A stretch of DNA of 64,000 bases from Myxacorys almedinensis A (GTDB taxonomy: Bacteria > Cyanobacteriota > Cyanobacteriia > Leptolyngbyales > Leptolyngbyaceae): the NCBI RefSeq assembly GCF_010091945.1, contig NZ_WVIE01000004.1, positions 62,001-126,000 of the forward strand. Reading direction: 5' to 3'. Made by a program: the position numbers and the translations under genes. This document shows positions 55,385 through 64,000 of this stretch, piece after piece (position 1 is the stretch's first letter; every line of letters starts with the position of its first letter). The notes beneath the pieces were generated by a model. That model was not told where the DNA came from. It saw only the letters and a program-made list of their open reading frames with translations, and ran no database searches.

Positions 55385-56170
55385 ATGCCTGCAAGCAATC
55401 CCACTCTTTTGGCGCTCGACTTTGATGGTGTGATTTGTGATGGGTTGAAAGAGTATTTTCAAACAGCGTGGAAGGCATATTGTCAGATTTGGCAACCGGA
55501 TCAAAACAATCCGCCAAAAGGTCTTGATCAGAAGTTTTATCGGTTGCGCCCTGTCGTGGAAACAGGGTGGGAAATGCCAGTTTTGTTAAGGGCACTGGTG
55601 TTAGAAACGAAGGAAGATGAGATTCTTGAGCGATGGGTAGCGATCGCATCTGAAATCATCACCAACCACAGGATCAAGCCTCCGGAAGTTAGCGCGATCG
55701 TAGACACCATTCGAGATCATTGGATTGCATCGGATTTAGATAGCTGGTTGGCTGAACATCGCTTTTATCCAGGCGTAGTTGAGCGACTGCAAAAAGCGCT
55801 TGCTCGCTCTACAAACTTCGTTATTATTAGTACAAAAGAAGGACGTTTTATTAAGCAACTATTGCTGCAACAAGGTTTAAAGCTGTCAGATTCTCAGGTT
55901 TATGGGAAAGAAACAAAGTGTCCGAAGCACCAAATTTTGCAAGAATTGAATCAAAAAAATTATGACAATGATTCGATAATTTGGTTTATTGAAGATCGCT
56001 TAAAAACTTTGCAAGTTGTTCAGCATCAACCTGCTTTAGAAACAGTAGAACTCTTTCTAGCAAATTGGGGTTACAACACTTCTGAAGAACGGCAACAAGC
56101 CTTTAGAGATAGCCGAATTAATCTTTTGTCGCTCGACCAATTTCGCCAAGATTTTTCGATGTGGTGTTGA
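55385..56170 (+). CDS. HAD family hydrolase
   Basis: A 261-residue haloacid-dehalogenase-like phosphatase. Motif I is LLALDFDGVICDGLKEY (nucleophile Asp and general-acid Asp), motif II the Thr in VIISTKEGRF, motif III Lys in GKETKCPKHQIL and motif IV IWFIEDRLKTL. The cap is helical and inserted after motif I. Substrate unknown. It is followed 101 bases on by nurA. Confidence 0.88.
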   Translation: MPASNPTLLALDFDGVICDGLKEYFQTAWKAYCQIWQPDQNNPPKGLDQKFYRLRPVVETGWEMPVLLRALVLETKEDEILERWVAIASEIITNHRIKPPEVSAIVDTIRDHWIASDLDSWLAEHRFYPGVVERLQKALARSTNFVIISTKEGRFIKQLLLQQGLKLSDSQVYGKETKCPKHQILQELNQKNYDNDSIIWFIEDRLKTLQVVQHQPALETVELFLANWGYNTSEERQQAFRDSRINLLSLDQFRQDFSMWC

Positions 56171-56271
56171 TGGCGTGGCAAGCAGTAATTTAGATTCTAA
56201 TCTTTTAAAGAAGACTGACTCACTCGATTAAAAGCGCTATGCTACTAGTGCAAAAGAACTGGTGTGCGCGA

Positions 56272-57477
56272 ATGCTGGATCTGACAAAACTCGCTCAGCA
56301 AATGCAAGGAATTAGTCAACATCTTACAGTGGAGGCAACTGCCACTCGTCAACGCATCGAACGTGCCGAACTGCTGATGGCACAAGCCTATGAGCGACAA
56401 GCAGAGCTAGTAGAAATGCAAAAACTGTGGCGCGATCGCTTCATCTTTACCGCCGCCGAGCCGATCGAATCGCTCAACAGCCGCATTGATATCGACTCCG
56501 CTCCGTTGGCTCACACAGTCATCGCGACTGACGGTTCTCAAATTGCGCCAAGCCATCACGAAATTGCCTACTGCTATTTAATCAACATTGGGCGGATCAT
56601 TTTGCACTACGGACAAAGCAAACTGCCTCTGCTTGATAGTTTGCCCGAAGCATTTTACCGTTCTGAAGATCTGTATGCATCGCGGCAATGGGGCATCCGC
56701 ACCGAGGAATGGATGGGCTATCGCCGCACGACTCAAGAAGCATGTGTGTTGGCAGAGTTAGCAGAAGCGTTGGGAGAAGAACGGGAGCGCGTCGCGCCGA
56801 CGATCTCGCTAGTGGATGGATCGCTGCTGTACTGGTTCTTGGAGCCGTTGCCTGCTGAAGCGCGGGATCAAATCTTAAGTCCGATTTTAGAGGCTTGGGA
56901 CAAGTTGCGATCGCTTGACGTTCCCCTCGTCGGCTACATCAGTGCATCGCGCAGTGGCGAAGCGCTGAACTTTTTGCGGTTACAAAGTTGCGCGTATCTT
57001 GCACCCGATTGTGCCTCCCATTGTGCTGGGCAAACAGGTCGCGAAGTGTCTTCTAACCGCGCTCCCTGCCAAGTGCTTGATCCCTTAAAGGACACGGCAT
57101 TGTGGGGGCGATTGCTTCAGCCTGGGCAGCGCAGCCCATTATGGAAAAGTTCGGCGCGAATTCAAGAGTTTTATGGGGATCATGCCATTCATTTTTGCTA
57201 CATGCATGTGGGGAGCGAAATCGCCCGGATCGAGGTTCCGGGTTGGGTGGCGTGCGATCGCGAAATGTTAGATTCAGCGTTGAGTTTGGTATTGGCTCAA
57301 GTTCAGAAAGGCTATGGCTATCCGGTAGCATTGGCGGAAGCGCATAATCAAGCCGTGGTGAGGGGGGGCGATCGCGCTCGATTTTTCGCCCTGTTAGAAC
57401 AGCAGATGATTCGCGCTGGATTGAAAAACGTGGGAACGTCTTATAAGGAAACTCGTAAACGGGGCAGCATTGCGTAA
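56272..57477 (+). CDS. nurA: NurA-domain DNA repair nuclease
   Basis: About 401 residues from the ATG at 56272; an upstream ATG at 56239 adds 11 residues. The NurA metal-binding Asp is in VIATDGSQIAPSHHEIAYCY, a second acidic site in ISLVDGSLLYWFLE, and a conserved C-terminal segment is YPVALAEAHNQAVV. NurA works with HerA in archaeal end resection; cyanobacterial NurA-domain proteins are widespread but uncharacterised as far as I know. A coiled coil lies at about 20-60. Downstream lies the decayed MntA-HepT locus. Confidence 0.88.
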   Translation: MLDLTKLAQQMQGISQHLTVEATATRQRIERAELLMAQAYERQAELVEMQKLWRDRFIFTAAEPIESLNSRIDIDSAPLAHTVIATDGSQIAPSHHEIAYCYLINIGRIILHYGQSKLPLLDSLPEAFYRSEDLYASRQWGIRTEEWMGYRRTTQEACVLAELAEALGEERERVAPTISLVDGSLLYWFLEPLPAEARDQILSPILEAWDKLRSLDVPLVGYISASRSGEALNFLRLQSCAYLAPDCASHCAGQTGREVSSNRAPCQVLDPLKDTALWGRLLQPGQRSPLWKSSARIQEFYGDHAIHFCYMHVGSEIARIEVPGWVACDREMLDSALSLVLAQVQKGYGYPVALAEAHNQAVVRGGDRARFFALLEQQMIRAGLKNVGTSYKETRKRGSIA

Positions 57478-57479
57478 TT

Positions 57480-57556
57480 ATGAACTTTCAAGCCTTGCAA
57501 GAAAAGCGGGATAAAATATTAGCGATCGCATTCTAGCGGAGACAAAACTGCTATGA
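57480..57556 (+). pseudogene. remnant of an mntA nucleotidyltransferase gene
   Basis: The ATG at 57480 starts MNFQALQEKRDKILAIA, the usual N-terminus of MntA-like antitoxins, then stops. In another frame the next 27 bases read ILAETKLL and end with TGA in an ATGA overlap with the hepT-like start at 57553, as at an intact mntA 3' end. About 80 codons, including the GSX10DXD site, are deleted. The overlap shows this was once an intact operon. Confidence 0.7.
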
Positions 57557-57908
57557 AAGACAGCCGAGTTTACCTGATTCATATTCGAGATTGTATTATA
57601 AAAATTGAAACCTATTTATATAGAAGGAAAATTCGGCTTTCTAGGTAATATAAAAACTCAAGATGTCGTCCTTGGAAAGCTGCAATCCTTGTTTGAATCA
57701 ACCCAGCGTTGACCTGATGAGTGGAAACAAGCACACCCTGAACTGAATTGTAGGCAAACGGGTGACTTCCACAATCTACTAACTCATCAGTATTTAAGTT
57801 CAGTATTTAGGTATTGATCTCACAGTTGTATGGAACATCATTGAGAATTATTTACCCGACTTAAAGCGAACAGTCGAAGTAATGACAGAAGAATTTCAGG
57901 ATACCTAA
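57553..57908 (+). pseudogene. remnant of a hepT-family toxin gene
   Basis: Family-like segments appear in successive frames: MKDSRVYLIHIRDCIIKIET, then EGKFGFLGNIKTQDVVLGKL, then EWKQAHPEL and HNLLTHQYL, and finally LGIDLTVVWNIIENYLPDLK with RTVEVMTEEFQDT at the end. At least three frameshifts and several stops interrupt it. The RX4HXY Arg is His in the surviving HNLLTHQY. It is distinct from the intact hepT at 27.8 kb. Confidence 0.78.
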
Positions 57909-57929
57909 ATAGTTGCTAAAGTATAGTTG

Positions 57930-58202
57930 CTAAAATTCCGATTCGTCGGTCAACGTTTCAATCAGCAAATCGACTTGTTTTTGTCGTTCTGCTAAAAAAG
58001 ATTCGCATTGTCGCAAATACTCGACCGCCGCAGAAAATTCTTCAAAGACAGCCGCGAGTTCTAATTCACCAGCCTCAATCCTTGTCAAAATTTCTTCAAC
58101 TTTGGCGACTGTTTCTTCATAATTCCAGTTGTCTTCATCAACAGTTGATGACAAGCGAGTCACCTTTGCAGAAGCCGTTTTAGAACTAGGGGAATTAGCC
58201 AT
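57930..58202 (-). CDS. xseB: exodeoxyribonuclease VII small subunit XseB
   Basis: A 90-residue helical protein. [20 protein letters not shown] and [20 protein letters not shown] fit the XseB family, which binds XseA in several copies. The first 25 residues are Ser/Lys-rich and variable. It lies 46 bases downstream of xseA on the same strand and is surely cotranscribed. Confidence 0.9.
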   Translation of the reverse strand: MANSPSSKTASAKVTRLSSTVDEDNWNYEETVAKVEEILTRIEAGELELAAVFEEFSAAVEYLRQCESFLAERQKQVDLLIETLTDESEF

Positions 58203-58248
58203 ATTACCCCAAAGATAAGCGAAGTGAGCGTTCTCTTCTTTATAATCC

Positions 58249-59502
58249 CTATTTAGAAAACTTGGGTGAAGCGTCTGATACGTCGGTGACTGTGACCTTG
58301 ATCTGCCCTTGACCTAGTTGAATAGTTAAATCTTCATTCAAATTAACATCCGCGATCGCTCGTACAATCCCACCATTCTGCTGCCTCACCACCGCATAGC
58401 CTCGCTGCAAGACGGCTTGAGGATCAAGGGTAGATAATTTTTCTTGCAGCATTTGGTGATGTTGCTGTGCCGTTTGAAAGCGGCGTTGCGTCGATTGGAT
58501 CAACCGTTGCCGCAGCCAAAACACAACTTGAGATTCTTGTTTGAGCAGACGATCGAGCTTCAGACGACCGCAGCGATCGCGCAGACTCTGCAAGCGATCG
58601 TCTGCACAACTCAAATATCGGCTCACGGCTTGATTCAAAGCATTCAGCCGATCCTGATGCTCAACCCGTAGATCTGCCAGACAGGGAACCGCTTGTTCGG
58701 CGGCGGCAGTGGGCGTGTGGACAAACACATCCGCCGCCAAATCAGACAACGATTCGTCACGCTGGTGCCCAATGCCTGCAATCACCGGAATGGGGCAATT
58801 TGCCACCGCTCGTACCACAATTTCATGATCAAAACATGCCATATCCTCGATCGCCCCGCCGCCCCGTGATAGAATTAGTACATCCGCTCTATTGTCACGT
58901 TCGACTCGTGCGATCGCAGCCACAATAGATGCAGGAGCCTGATCTCCTTGCACCAGTGCCGGAGAGAACAGGACTCGCAATCCGGGATAGCGGCGTTTTA
59001 AGGTTCGTTGAATATCTCCCCAAGCGGCAGCCTGCGGTGAGGTGACAACAGCCACCGTTTGCGGATGAAGCGGTAGAGGACGCTTTCGCGCTGGGTCGAA
59101 CAGCCCTTCTGCCTCCAGGCGATTCCGCAACTGCCGGTAGCGCAACGCTCGTAACCCCTCTCCCCCAGGCAGAGCTTGCCACACAATCAGTTGGTAAGTG
59201 CCGCGATGCGGTTGCACATGCACCCGACCCAGCAAAATTAGCTGTTCTCCCTGAACGGGCAACGTCGCTAACTTATGCAACTGACTCTTCCAGACCACAC
59301 AACTAATGGCGGCTTTCGCATCCGGGTCTTGCAGCGTGAAAAACAAGCCACTCTTGTATTGTGTTGCGCTCGACACTTCTCCGGTGAGCCAAACTTGACG
59401 CAGTTGGTCGTCTTGTTCGAGCAGCAGTTGAATGTATGCCGTAAGACCCGCCACAGAAAGGGCGGTATCTGGCACCAGCAAAGACGGCAAATTAAAGGTC
59501 AT
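58249..59502 (-). CDS. xseA: exodeoxyribonuclease VII large subunit XseA
   Basis: Catalytic subunit of a single-strand DNA exonuclease. The N-terminal OB fold begins [20 protein letters not shown] and continues with [20 protein letters not shown]. The catalytic core includes [40 protein letters not shown] and [17 protein letters not shown], and a C-terminal helical region follows. 417 residues, typical. It is divergent from recA, with the MITE-like repeat copy 2 between. Confidence 0.95.
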   Translation of the reverse strand: MTFNLPSLLVPDTALSVAGLTAYIQLLLEQDDQLRQVWLTGEVSSATQYKSGLFFTLQDPDAKAAISCVVWKSQLHKLATLPVQGEQLILLGRVHVQPHRGTYQLIVWQALPGGEGLRALRYRQLRNRLEAEGLFDPARKRPLPLHPQTVAVVTSPQAAAWGDIQRTLKRRYPGLRVLFSPALVQGDQAPASIVAAIARVERDNRADVLILSRGGGAIEDMACFDHEIVVRAVANCPIPVIAGIGHQRDESLSDLAADVFVHTPTAAAEQAVPCLADLRVEHQDRLNALNQAVSRYLSCADDRLQSLRDRCGRLKLDRLLKQESQVVFWLRQRLIQSTQRRFQTAQQHHQMLQEKLSTLDPQAVLQRGYAVVRQQNGGIVRAIADVNLNEDLTIQLGQGQIKVTVTDVSDASPKFSK

Positions 59503-59629
59503 CGTGTGTACCCTGGAGGAAGGTAAAGATGTAAGCTCACCCGTTTAAACTCTCATGCTGTAGATGGAAAGATTAATTTCCATGCTACAAAGTTTGAGAT
59601 TCGTTGTTCGTCATTCATAGTTAGTTGTT

Positions 59630-59782
59630 ATACCAAATTGATTTTTCACTGCGACAGATCCTCGACCCACCCTGCCTAGGGCATCCCCCCTTGGTCAAGA
59701 GGGGCTTTTCGGCTCTCCTTCCTTACTAAGGAGGGGTTGGGGGAGGTCGCAGGTCTGTAGCATTTACAGATTAATTTGGTAT
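59630..59782 (-). repeat. MITE-like dispersed repeat, copy 2
   Basis: Full-length copy, 153 bases, bounded by ATACCAAATTGAT (59630-59642) and its inverse ATTAATTTGGTAT (59770-59782), 12 of 13 bases matching. The inside is inverted relative to copy 1 at 35532. No coding capacity. It ends 70 bases before the recA start, so it may carry or displace the recA promoter. Confidence 0.85.
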
Positions 59783-59851
59783 TAGATAGAAGTCACAGCT
59801 AACCCCGATCGGTCTATCCCCCATTTAATACTTTCATTTTCTGAGGCGCTA

Positions 59852-60922
59852 ATGGCAACCAAAACAGAGACTTCCGACAAGCAAAAAGCCCTAAGCATGG
59901 TGCTCACACAGATTGAGCGCAACTTTGGTAAAGGCAGCATTATGCGCCTGGGTGATGCCACCCGGATGAAGGTGGAAACGATTTCGAGTGGTGCCCTGAC
60001 GTTGGATCTTGCCCTGGGTGGTGGGTTGCCCAAAGGTCGAGTGATCGAGGTTTACGGCCCTGAAAGTTCGGGTAAAACGACGATCGCGCTTCATGCCGTG
60101 GCAGAAGTTCAGAAAGCGGGCGGCGTGGCGGCGTATGTCGATGCAGAACATGCCCTTGATCCTGCCTATGCTGCTAACTTGGGCGTAGACATTGACAATC
60201 TACTGGTGTCTCAACCGGACACCGGAGAAGCCGCACTGGAAATTGTCGATCAATTGGTGCGATCGACGGCCGTAGATATCGTCGTGATCGACTCGGTAGC
60301 TGCCCTTGTGCCCCGCGCTGAGATTGAAGGCGAAATGGGCGATTCTCACATGGGTCTGCAAGCCCGTCTGATGAGCCAAGCCTTGAGAAAGATTACTGGA
60401 AATATCGGTAAGTCTGGCTGCACGGTGGTATTCATCAACCAGTTGCGTCAGAAGATTGGCGTTACCTATGGTAGCCCCGAAACGACGACAGGCGGACAGG
60501 CGCTGAAGTACTATGCTTCGGTACGACTCGATATTCGTCGGATTCAAACCCTGAAGAAGGGCAATGAAGAATATGGAACTCGTGCCAAGGTGAAAGTGGC
60601 GAAGAATAAAGTCGCGCCGCCGTTCCGCATCGCTGAGTTTGACATCATCTTTGGTAAAGGCATTTCCACCCTGGGCTGTTTGATCGACATGGCCGAAGAA
60701 ACGGGCGTTGTGGTTCGCAAAGGGGCTTGGTATAGCTACAACGGCGACAATATCAGCCAAGGTCGCGACAATGCGATTAAGTACATGGAAGAAAAGCCGG
60801 AGTTTGCTGTAGAAGTTGAGAAACTGGTGCGCGAGAAGCTAGAAATGGGCGCAGAGGTGTCGGCAAATACGGTGGGTGTTGTTGATGAGCATGACAGCGA
60901 AGATGATGAGCTAGAAGAATAA
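59852..60922 (+). CDS. recA: recombinase RecA
   Basis: The strand-exchange ATPase. Walker [15 protein letters not shown], Walker [15 protein letters not shown], the L2 and filament residues in [20 protein letters not shown] and the acidic C-terminus ([12 protein letters not shown]). 356 residues, typical length. No LexA-type box is visible in the 70 bases between the repeat and the start. A terminator follows. Confidence 0.98.
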   Translation: MATKTETSDKQKALSMVLTQIERNFGKGSIMRLGDATRMKVETISSGALTLDLALGGGLPKGRVIEVYGPESSGKTTIALHAVAEVQKAGGVAAYVDAEHALDPAYAANLGVDIDNLLVSQPDTGEAALEIVDQLVRSTAVDIVVIDSVAALVPRAEIEGEMGDSHMGLQARLMSQALRKITGNIGKSGCTVVFINQLRQKIGVTYGSPETTTGGQALKYYASVRLDIRRIQTLKKGNEEYGTRAKVKVAKNKVAPPFRIAEFDIIFGKGISTLGCLIDMAEETGVVVRKGAWYSYNGDNISQGRDNAIKYMEEKPEFAVEVEKLVREKLEMGAEVSANTVGVVDEHDSEDDELEE

Positions 60923-60952
60923 GACTCGTCCTGGTAACTGAAATTTTATTGA

Positions 60953-60979
60953 GGGTAGGTTTTGTGCCTGCCCTTTTTT
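60953..60979 (+). terminator. Rho-independent terminator after recA
   Basis: GGGTAGG (60953-60959) pairs with CCTGCCC (60967-60973; one G-U) around a 7-base loop, followed by six T. Confidence 0.85.
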
Positions 60980-61175
60980 AGACCTATAACTTAGGGTGAG
61001 CAGAATGTAGGAAATTTTGATTTTGTCTACTCAAAAACGCCTGAGCGTCACAAAATGATTACGATCGCATTAAAATGCCCTAGACCTCTGAAGATCTAGG
61101 GACACCCTTTTCTAACCATTAAACTTTGAGACCATCAATCGAGGCGATGCAAGACTGGCGAGCCAAACACTGGCG

Positions 61176-61361
61176 TTAGAGATCCGCAGCGCCCTCACTG
61201 CCTCTGTTTGCGCCTTCTTGATCAGACTCGGACTCACTCCGATCGTTGTCGTAGCGTCTTCTAGACGACATCCGACCGTTGTTTGTGCGTTTGCGAAACT
61301 TACGAGCGTAAGCTTGATTACGAAGAGCTTTTTCTTTCTTTTGGTTGCGGCGTTTAGCCAT
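61176..61361 (-). CDS. small basic conserved protein, 61 aa
   Basis: Begins AKRRNQKKEKALRNQAYARK, then a basic stretch (FRKRTNNGRMSSRRRYDNDR) and an acidic Ser/Glu/Asp tail. A small cyanobacterial family of unknown function with this N-terminus exists; the charge suggests RNA or ribosome binding. It lies between recA and recF on the opposite strand. Confidence 0.72.
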   Translation of the reverse strand: MAKRRNQKKEKALRNQAYARKFRKRTNNGRMSSRRRYDNDRSESESDQEGANRGSEGAADL

Positions 61362-61633
61362 GTTTACCCCTTTTACGACATCTCATAGATGCAAAGATAT
61401 GCAAATAGCTATTTTAAAGGATTGCTGGGGTTTTTTGACAATTCTCGAAACTTTTCATTTCCCACGGTTGGTTAGGGCGCGATCGCACCCCGGAGGTGAA
61501 CATCGCGAGACTGCCGCTTTACGGATGGGTGACGGATCGCTAGGATAGGCTTCTGTCCCCCGATATTGAGAAACCATTTAGCTACACACTATCGGGCTAT
61601 TACCGTTCAGAGTGCTTTGCTTCCCCACTGCTC

Positions 61634-62770
61634 ATGTATCTCCGGTCTCTGCATCTCAAACACTTTCGGAACTATCAGGCTCAGTCTATTGAATTTACCG
61701 CCGCAAAAACGATTTTGATTGGCAACAATGCCCAGGGAAAATCTAATCTGCTGGAGGCGGTTGAGTTGTTGTCGTCGCTCAAGTCTCATCGGACTTCGCG
61801 CGATCGCGACCTGATTTTAGATGGAGAACTGTTTTCGCAGGTGGGCGGGCAGCTTGAAAAAGACACGGGCAGCATTGAACTAGCGATGACGCTTCGCCAA
61901 AATGGGCGGCGCACGGTTGCCCTCAATAGCATTTCTCTGCGTCGGCAACTCGATTTTCTGGGGACGCTGAACATGGTTCAGTTTTCTAGTCTCGATTTGG
62001 ATCTGGTGCGCGGCGGGCCAGATCAGCGTCGTCAATGGCTCGATGCGCTGCTGATCCAACTTGAGCCGATTTACGCCTACGTTCTCCAGCAATATAACCA
62101 AGTCCTGCGCCAGCGCAACGCTTTGCTAAAGGCAATCCAAAAGTCGGCGGCTCACCCGCCCCATTCCTCCTCTTCTGAACTGGCGCTTTGGGATGCTCAA
62201 CTAGCGATCGCAGGCTCTAGGGTGATTCGCCGTCGTGCCAGAGTTCTCGATCGCTTGGTGCCGTTTGCCCGATCGTGGCATCAAACGATCAGCGGCAGCA
62301 CAGAAGTGTTGGAAATTCGGTATGCCTCGAATGTGACGGCAGACGAAGATACGCCGGAAGCGCTGCAACAGGCATTTTTAGAGAAAATTCAGCAGCGATC
62401 GCTTCCAGAGCACTATCAAGGCACAACGCTGGTTGGCCCCCATCGCGACGAAGTGGACTTTACCATCAATCAGACGCCCGCTAGGCAATATGGCTCTCAA
62501 GGGCAACAGCGCACCTTGGTGTTAGCCCTCAAGCTGGCAGAACTGAAGCTGATTGAGGATGTCATCGGTGAGCCGCCGCTTTTGCTGCTAGATGATGTGC
62601 TTGCCGAACTCGACCTCAACCGCCAAAATCAGCTTCTAGACGCGATCCAAGATCGGTTTCAGACGCTGATTACCTCGACCCATCTTGGCTCTTTCGATGC
62701 TCAGTGGATCAACTCGGCTCAGATCCTAGAGGTTAAAGCTGGAACGCTACTGGAGCAAGAGTCGTTTTAG
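61634..62770 (+). CDS. recF: DNA replication and repair protein RecF
   Basis: SMC-like ATPase that loads RecA at gaps. Walker [18 protein letters not shown], the signature [20 protein letters not shown] and Walker [19 protein letters not shown]. The N-terminus is [20 protein letters not shown]. 378 residues. It is followed 29 bases after its stop by a 21-bp repeat array. Confidence 0.96.
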   Translation: MYLRSLHLKHFRNYQAQSIEFTAAKTILIGNNAQGKSNLLEAVELLSSLKSHRTSRDRDLILDGELFSQVGGQLEKDTGSIELAMTLRQNGRRTVALNSISLRRQLDFLGTLNMVQFSSLDLDLVRGGPDQRRQWLDALLIQLEPIYAYVLQQYNQVLRQRNALLKAIQKSAAHPPHSSSSELALWDAQLAIAGSRVIRRRARVLDRLVPFARSWHQTISGSTEVLEIRYASNVTADEDTPEALQQAFLEKIQQRSLPEHYQGTTLVGPHRDEVDFTINQTPARQYGSQGQQRTLVLALKLAELKLIEDVIGEPPLLLLDDVLAELDLNRQNQLLDAIQDRFQTLITSTHLGSFDAQWINSAQILEVKAGTLLEQESF

Positions 62771-62799
62771 CGATCCTCTGGCTTTTGAAAGGAAGGTTC

Positions 62800-63009
62800 C
62801 CTGATCAAACAGAAACATTCCCTAATCAGACACAAACATTCCTTGCTCAAATAGAAGCATTGCCTGATCAGATAGAAGCATTGCCTGATCAGATAGAAAC
62901 ATTGCCTGATCAGATAGAAACATTGCCTGATCAGATAGAAACATTGCCTGATCAGACACAAACATTGCCTGATCAGATAGAAACATTGCCTGATCAGACA
63001 CAAACATTG
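62800..63009. repeat. 21-bp tandem repeat array, ten copies
   Basis: Units CCTGATCAGATAGAAACATTG and variants start at 62800 and every 21 bases to 62989. Each unit has a TGATCA palindrome. Both strands are open: the plus frame reads heptads of DQIETLP type from a TTG at 62785 to 63051, so a repetitive peptide could be made, but no ribosome binding site supports it. Confidence 0.92.
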
Positions 63010-63022
63010 CCTGGCTCCAAGT

Positions 63023-63047
63023 CCCCCAAATTGGGGAATTTAGGGGG
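63023..63047. repeat. imperfect inverted repeat
   Basis: CCCCCAAATT (63023-63032) faces AATTTAGGGGG (63037-63047) across GGGG, with one extra A in the right arm. A common type of short cyanobacterial dispersed repeat. Confidence 0.6.
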
Positions 63048-63092
63048 TTAAAGCCCCGAACAACGAAGCAGATAGTTTACATCGAACTCTCG

Positions 63093-64000
63093 TCAACTCA
63101 ACTGCACAACCGGCTGATCTTCGACCAACGTTCTGGCGGTGAGCAGATCTTCTACCGTGATTCGTAGAAAACGTTGTTCGTCAACTTGAAACTGAACTTT
63201 GATGCGATCGTTCCCTGGCACTCCCGGCGGATCAAGCTCAGCGATCGCGCGTGCCCCGTCTCGATCGTTTAATGGCTGCACCAAGGTTTGACCACTCGAT
63301 AAATTGCGCGTGATTAAGCGATCGCCATCAAAATAGACCTCTGTTTGCAGGGTTTCTGTCCCCAACTCTCCCACGATCAATTCAATGCTGGGCTGGTTAT
63401 CGACCGATGCACCCAACACCAACTCCACCGAATTGCTCATCGGGTAAGGCTGCCCCGCTTTGATCAGAGGATGCCAACTATGCCCTTTTTGCCGCCGATC
63501 CCAATAGCGAACGCCGTACCCGTGGTAGAGAAAGTCTTTGAGTTGTATCCCTTGGCTCAGGTGCAGCGCCCCTTGAGCGATCGCTTCAAACGGCTTCTCG
63601 CACCGCACTTTCGAGGCATCAAAATATTGCTTGACCCACGTTTGTACAGCCGGAATCTGCACCGTGCCACCGACCAGCAGCACAGCATCAATATCACTCA
63701 CAGTCAATCCTTGCCGTCTTGCCTGCTGAAGCACTTGCTCCATCGCGGTGGTAAGGCGATCGAAAAATTGGTGATCTTGAAGAATGTTCACGAAGCGATC
63801 GCGGCTGATCGACAAATCGTAGCTCTCAAACGTTTCATCATTGAAATAGACTTCCTGGGCCTGGGGCTGCACCGAAAGCTGAATTTTGAGCCGCTCAGCT
63901 AACCGGGTCGTGAGTGGGGTCACCGCTAAGCCCTGGGTTTCAGCAAAGTAATCAACCAACCAATTATCTAGATCTGAGCCGCCCAAATTTTGTCCTGCTT
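63093..64000 (-). CDS. Hsp70 family protein, C-terminal part (N-terminus beyond window)
   Basis: The frame is open to base 64000, so the gene enters from outside. GQNLGGSDLDNWLVDYFAET at the edge is the actin-like phosphate-2 region, and VSDIDAVLLVGGTVQIPAVQ is the adenosine motif of the DnaK ATPase. The C-terminal substrate domain is divergent: HGYGVRYWDRRQKGHSWHPL and DNQPSIELIVGELGTET instead of the usual DnaK sequence. No DnaK helical lid remains. It is a DnaK-like protein of the non-canonical cyanobacterial group, client unknown. Confidence 0.88.
   Translation of the reverse strand, partial: AGQNLGGSDLDNWLVDYFAETQGLAVTPLTTRLAERLKIQLSVQPQAQEVYFNDETFESYDLSISRDRFVNILQDHQFFDRLTTAMEQVLQQARRQGLTVSDIDAVLLVGGTVQIPAVQTWVKQYFDASKVRCEKPFEAIAQGALHLSQGIQLKDFLYHGYGVRYWDRRQKGHSWHPLIKAGQPYPMSNSVELVLGASVDNQPSIELIVGELGTETLQTEVYFDGDRLITRNLSSGQTLVQPLNDRDGARAIAELDPPGVPGNDRIKVQFQVDEQRFLRITVEDLLTARTLVEDQPVVQLS

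Noticed and set aside
59783-59851. LexA box before recA
   Set aside because: No AGTACnnnnGTTC-like element is visible in the 70 bases.
62800-63009. CRISPR array
   Set aside because: Units are contiguous with no unique spacers; the same holds for the arrays at 13721, 32291 and 36345.
62785-63051. 88-codon heptad-repeat protein
   Set aside because: All of it is array sequence with a TTG start and no ribosome binding site; both strands are equally open. Kept only as a possibility under the repeat.
1-64000. tRNA, rRNA, tmRNA, RNase P RNA and known riboswitches
   Set aside because: I scanned the intergenic regions for T-loop GGTTCGA patterns and conserved cores and saw none; a covariance search would be decisive.

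Overview
This is a 64 kb stretch of a cyanobacterial chromosome. The evidence is the dense scatter of the HIP1 octamer GCGATCGC, a Mg-protoporphyrin monomethyl ester cyclase (acsF), the cyanobacterial regulator rpaB, a cyanobacterial-type ftsZ with an ftsQ upstream, and many small families largely restricted to cyanobacteria (DUF1816, DUF2996, DUF4168, DUF2288-like). Gene density is high. Single housekeeping genes alternate on both strands with short operons. I see no rRNA, tRNA, CRISPR array or intact insertion sequence. The gene set would suit a Leptolyngbya-like filamentous lineage, but I cannot fix the genus from sequence alone.

Layout. 1-9 kb: truncated matrixin-like protease, DUF2252 protein, moeA, ftsQ-ftsZ (minus strand), small conserved proteins, a YdcF protein and a TPR protein. 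9-17.5 kb: thyX, an ExbB/ExbD proton-channel pair, a deoxyhypusine-synthase-like enzyme, an EAL-domain protein, trpD and ldhA. 17.5-27.6 kb: retroviral-type aspartic protease, carA, a STAS protein whose start is non-canonical or frameshifted, Mini-RNase III, an rlmB with a long repetitive RG-rich N-terminus, and acsF. 27.8-32 kb: a minus-strand defence operon made of a single-chain restriction-methylation-specificity protein followed by an overlapping MntA-HepT toxin-antitoxin pair; its 5' end carries two compensating frameshifts. 32.6-37.6 kb: trpB, a double-domain QueD-like protein, a YkvA protein and an aldo/keto reductase.

37.7-52.6 kb is a cellulose locus. A five-gene minus-strand operon encodes an outer-membrane barrel, a TPR scaffold, a GH8 endoglucanase, BcsB and a BcsA with an intact PilZ c-di-GMP site. 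Next to it lie a lipoprotein gene, a coiled-coil membrane protein and a secreted GH5 cellulase with a C-terminal CBM2-like module. The TPR and barrel parts, fused as BcsC in proteobacteria, are separate genes here.

52.6-64 kb: rpaB, radA, a HAD hydrolase, nurA, a decayed second MntA-HepT pair, xseB-xseA, recA, recF and the C-terminal part of an Hsp70-like protein. DNA-repair genes are concentrated here.

Intergenic DNA holds several short-period arrays (17 bp, 21 bp at two loci, 42 bp) and two copies of a MITE-like repeat, one directly upstream of recA. The most notable items are the split-BcsC cellulose operon, the RM-MntA-HepT operon with its broken 5' end, the decayed second MntA-HepT locus, and the STAS gene without a normal start codon.
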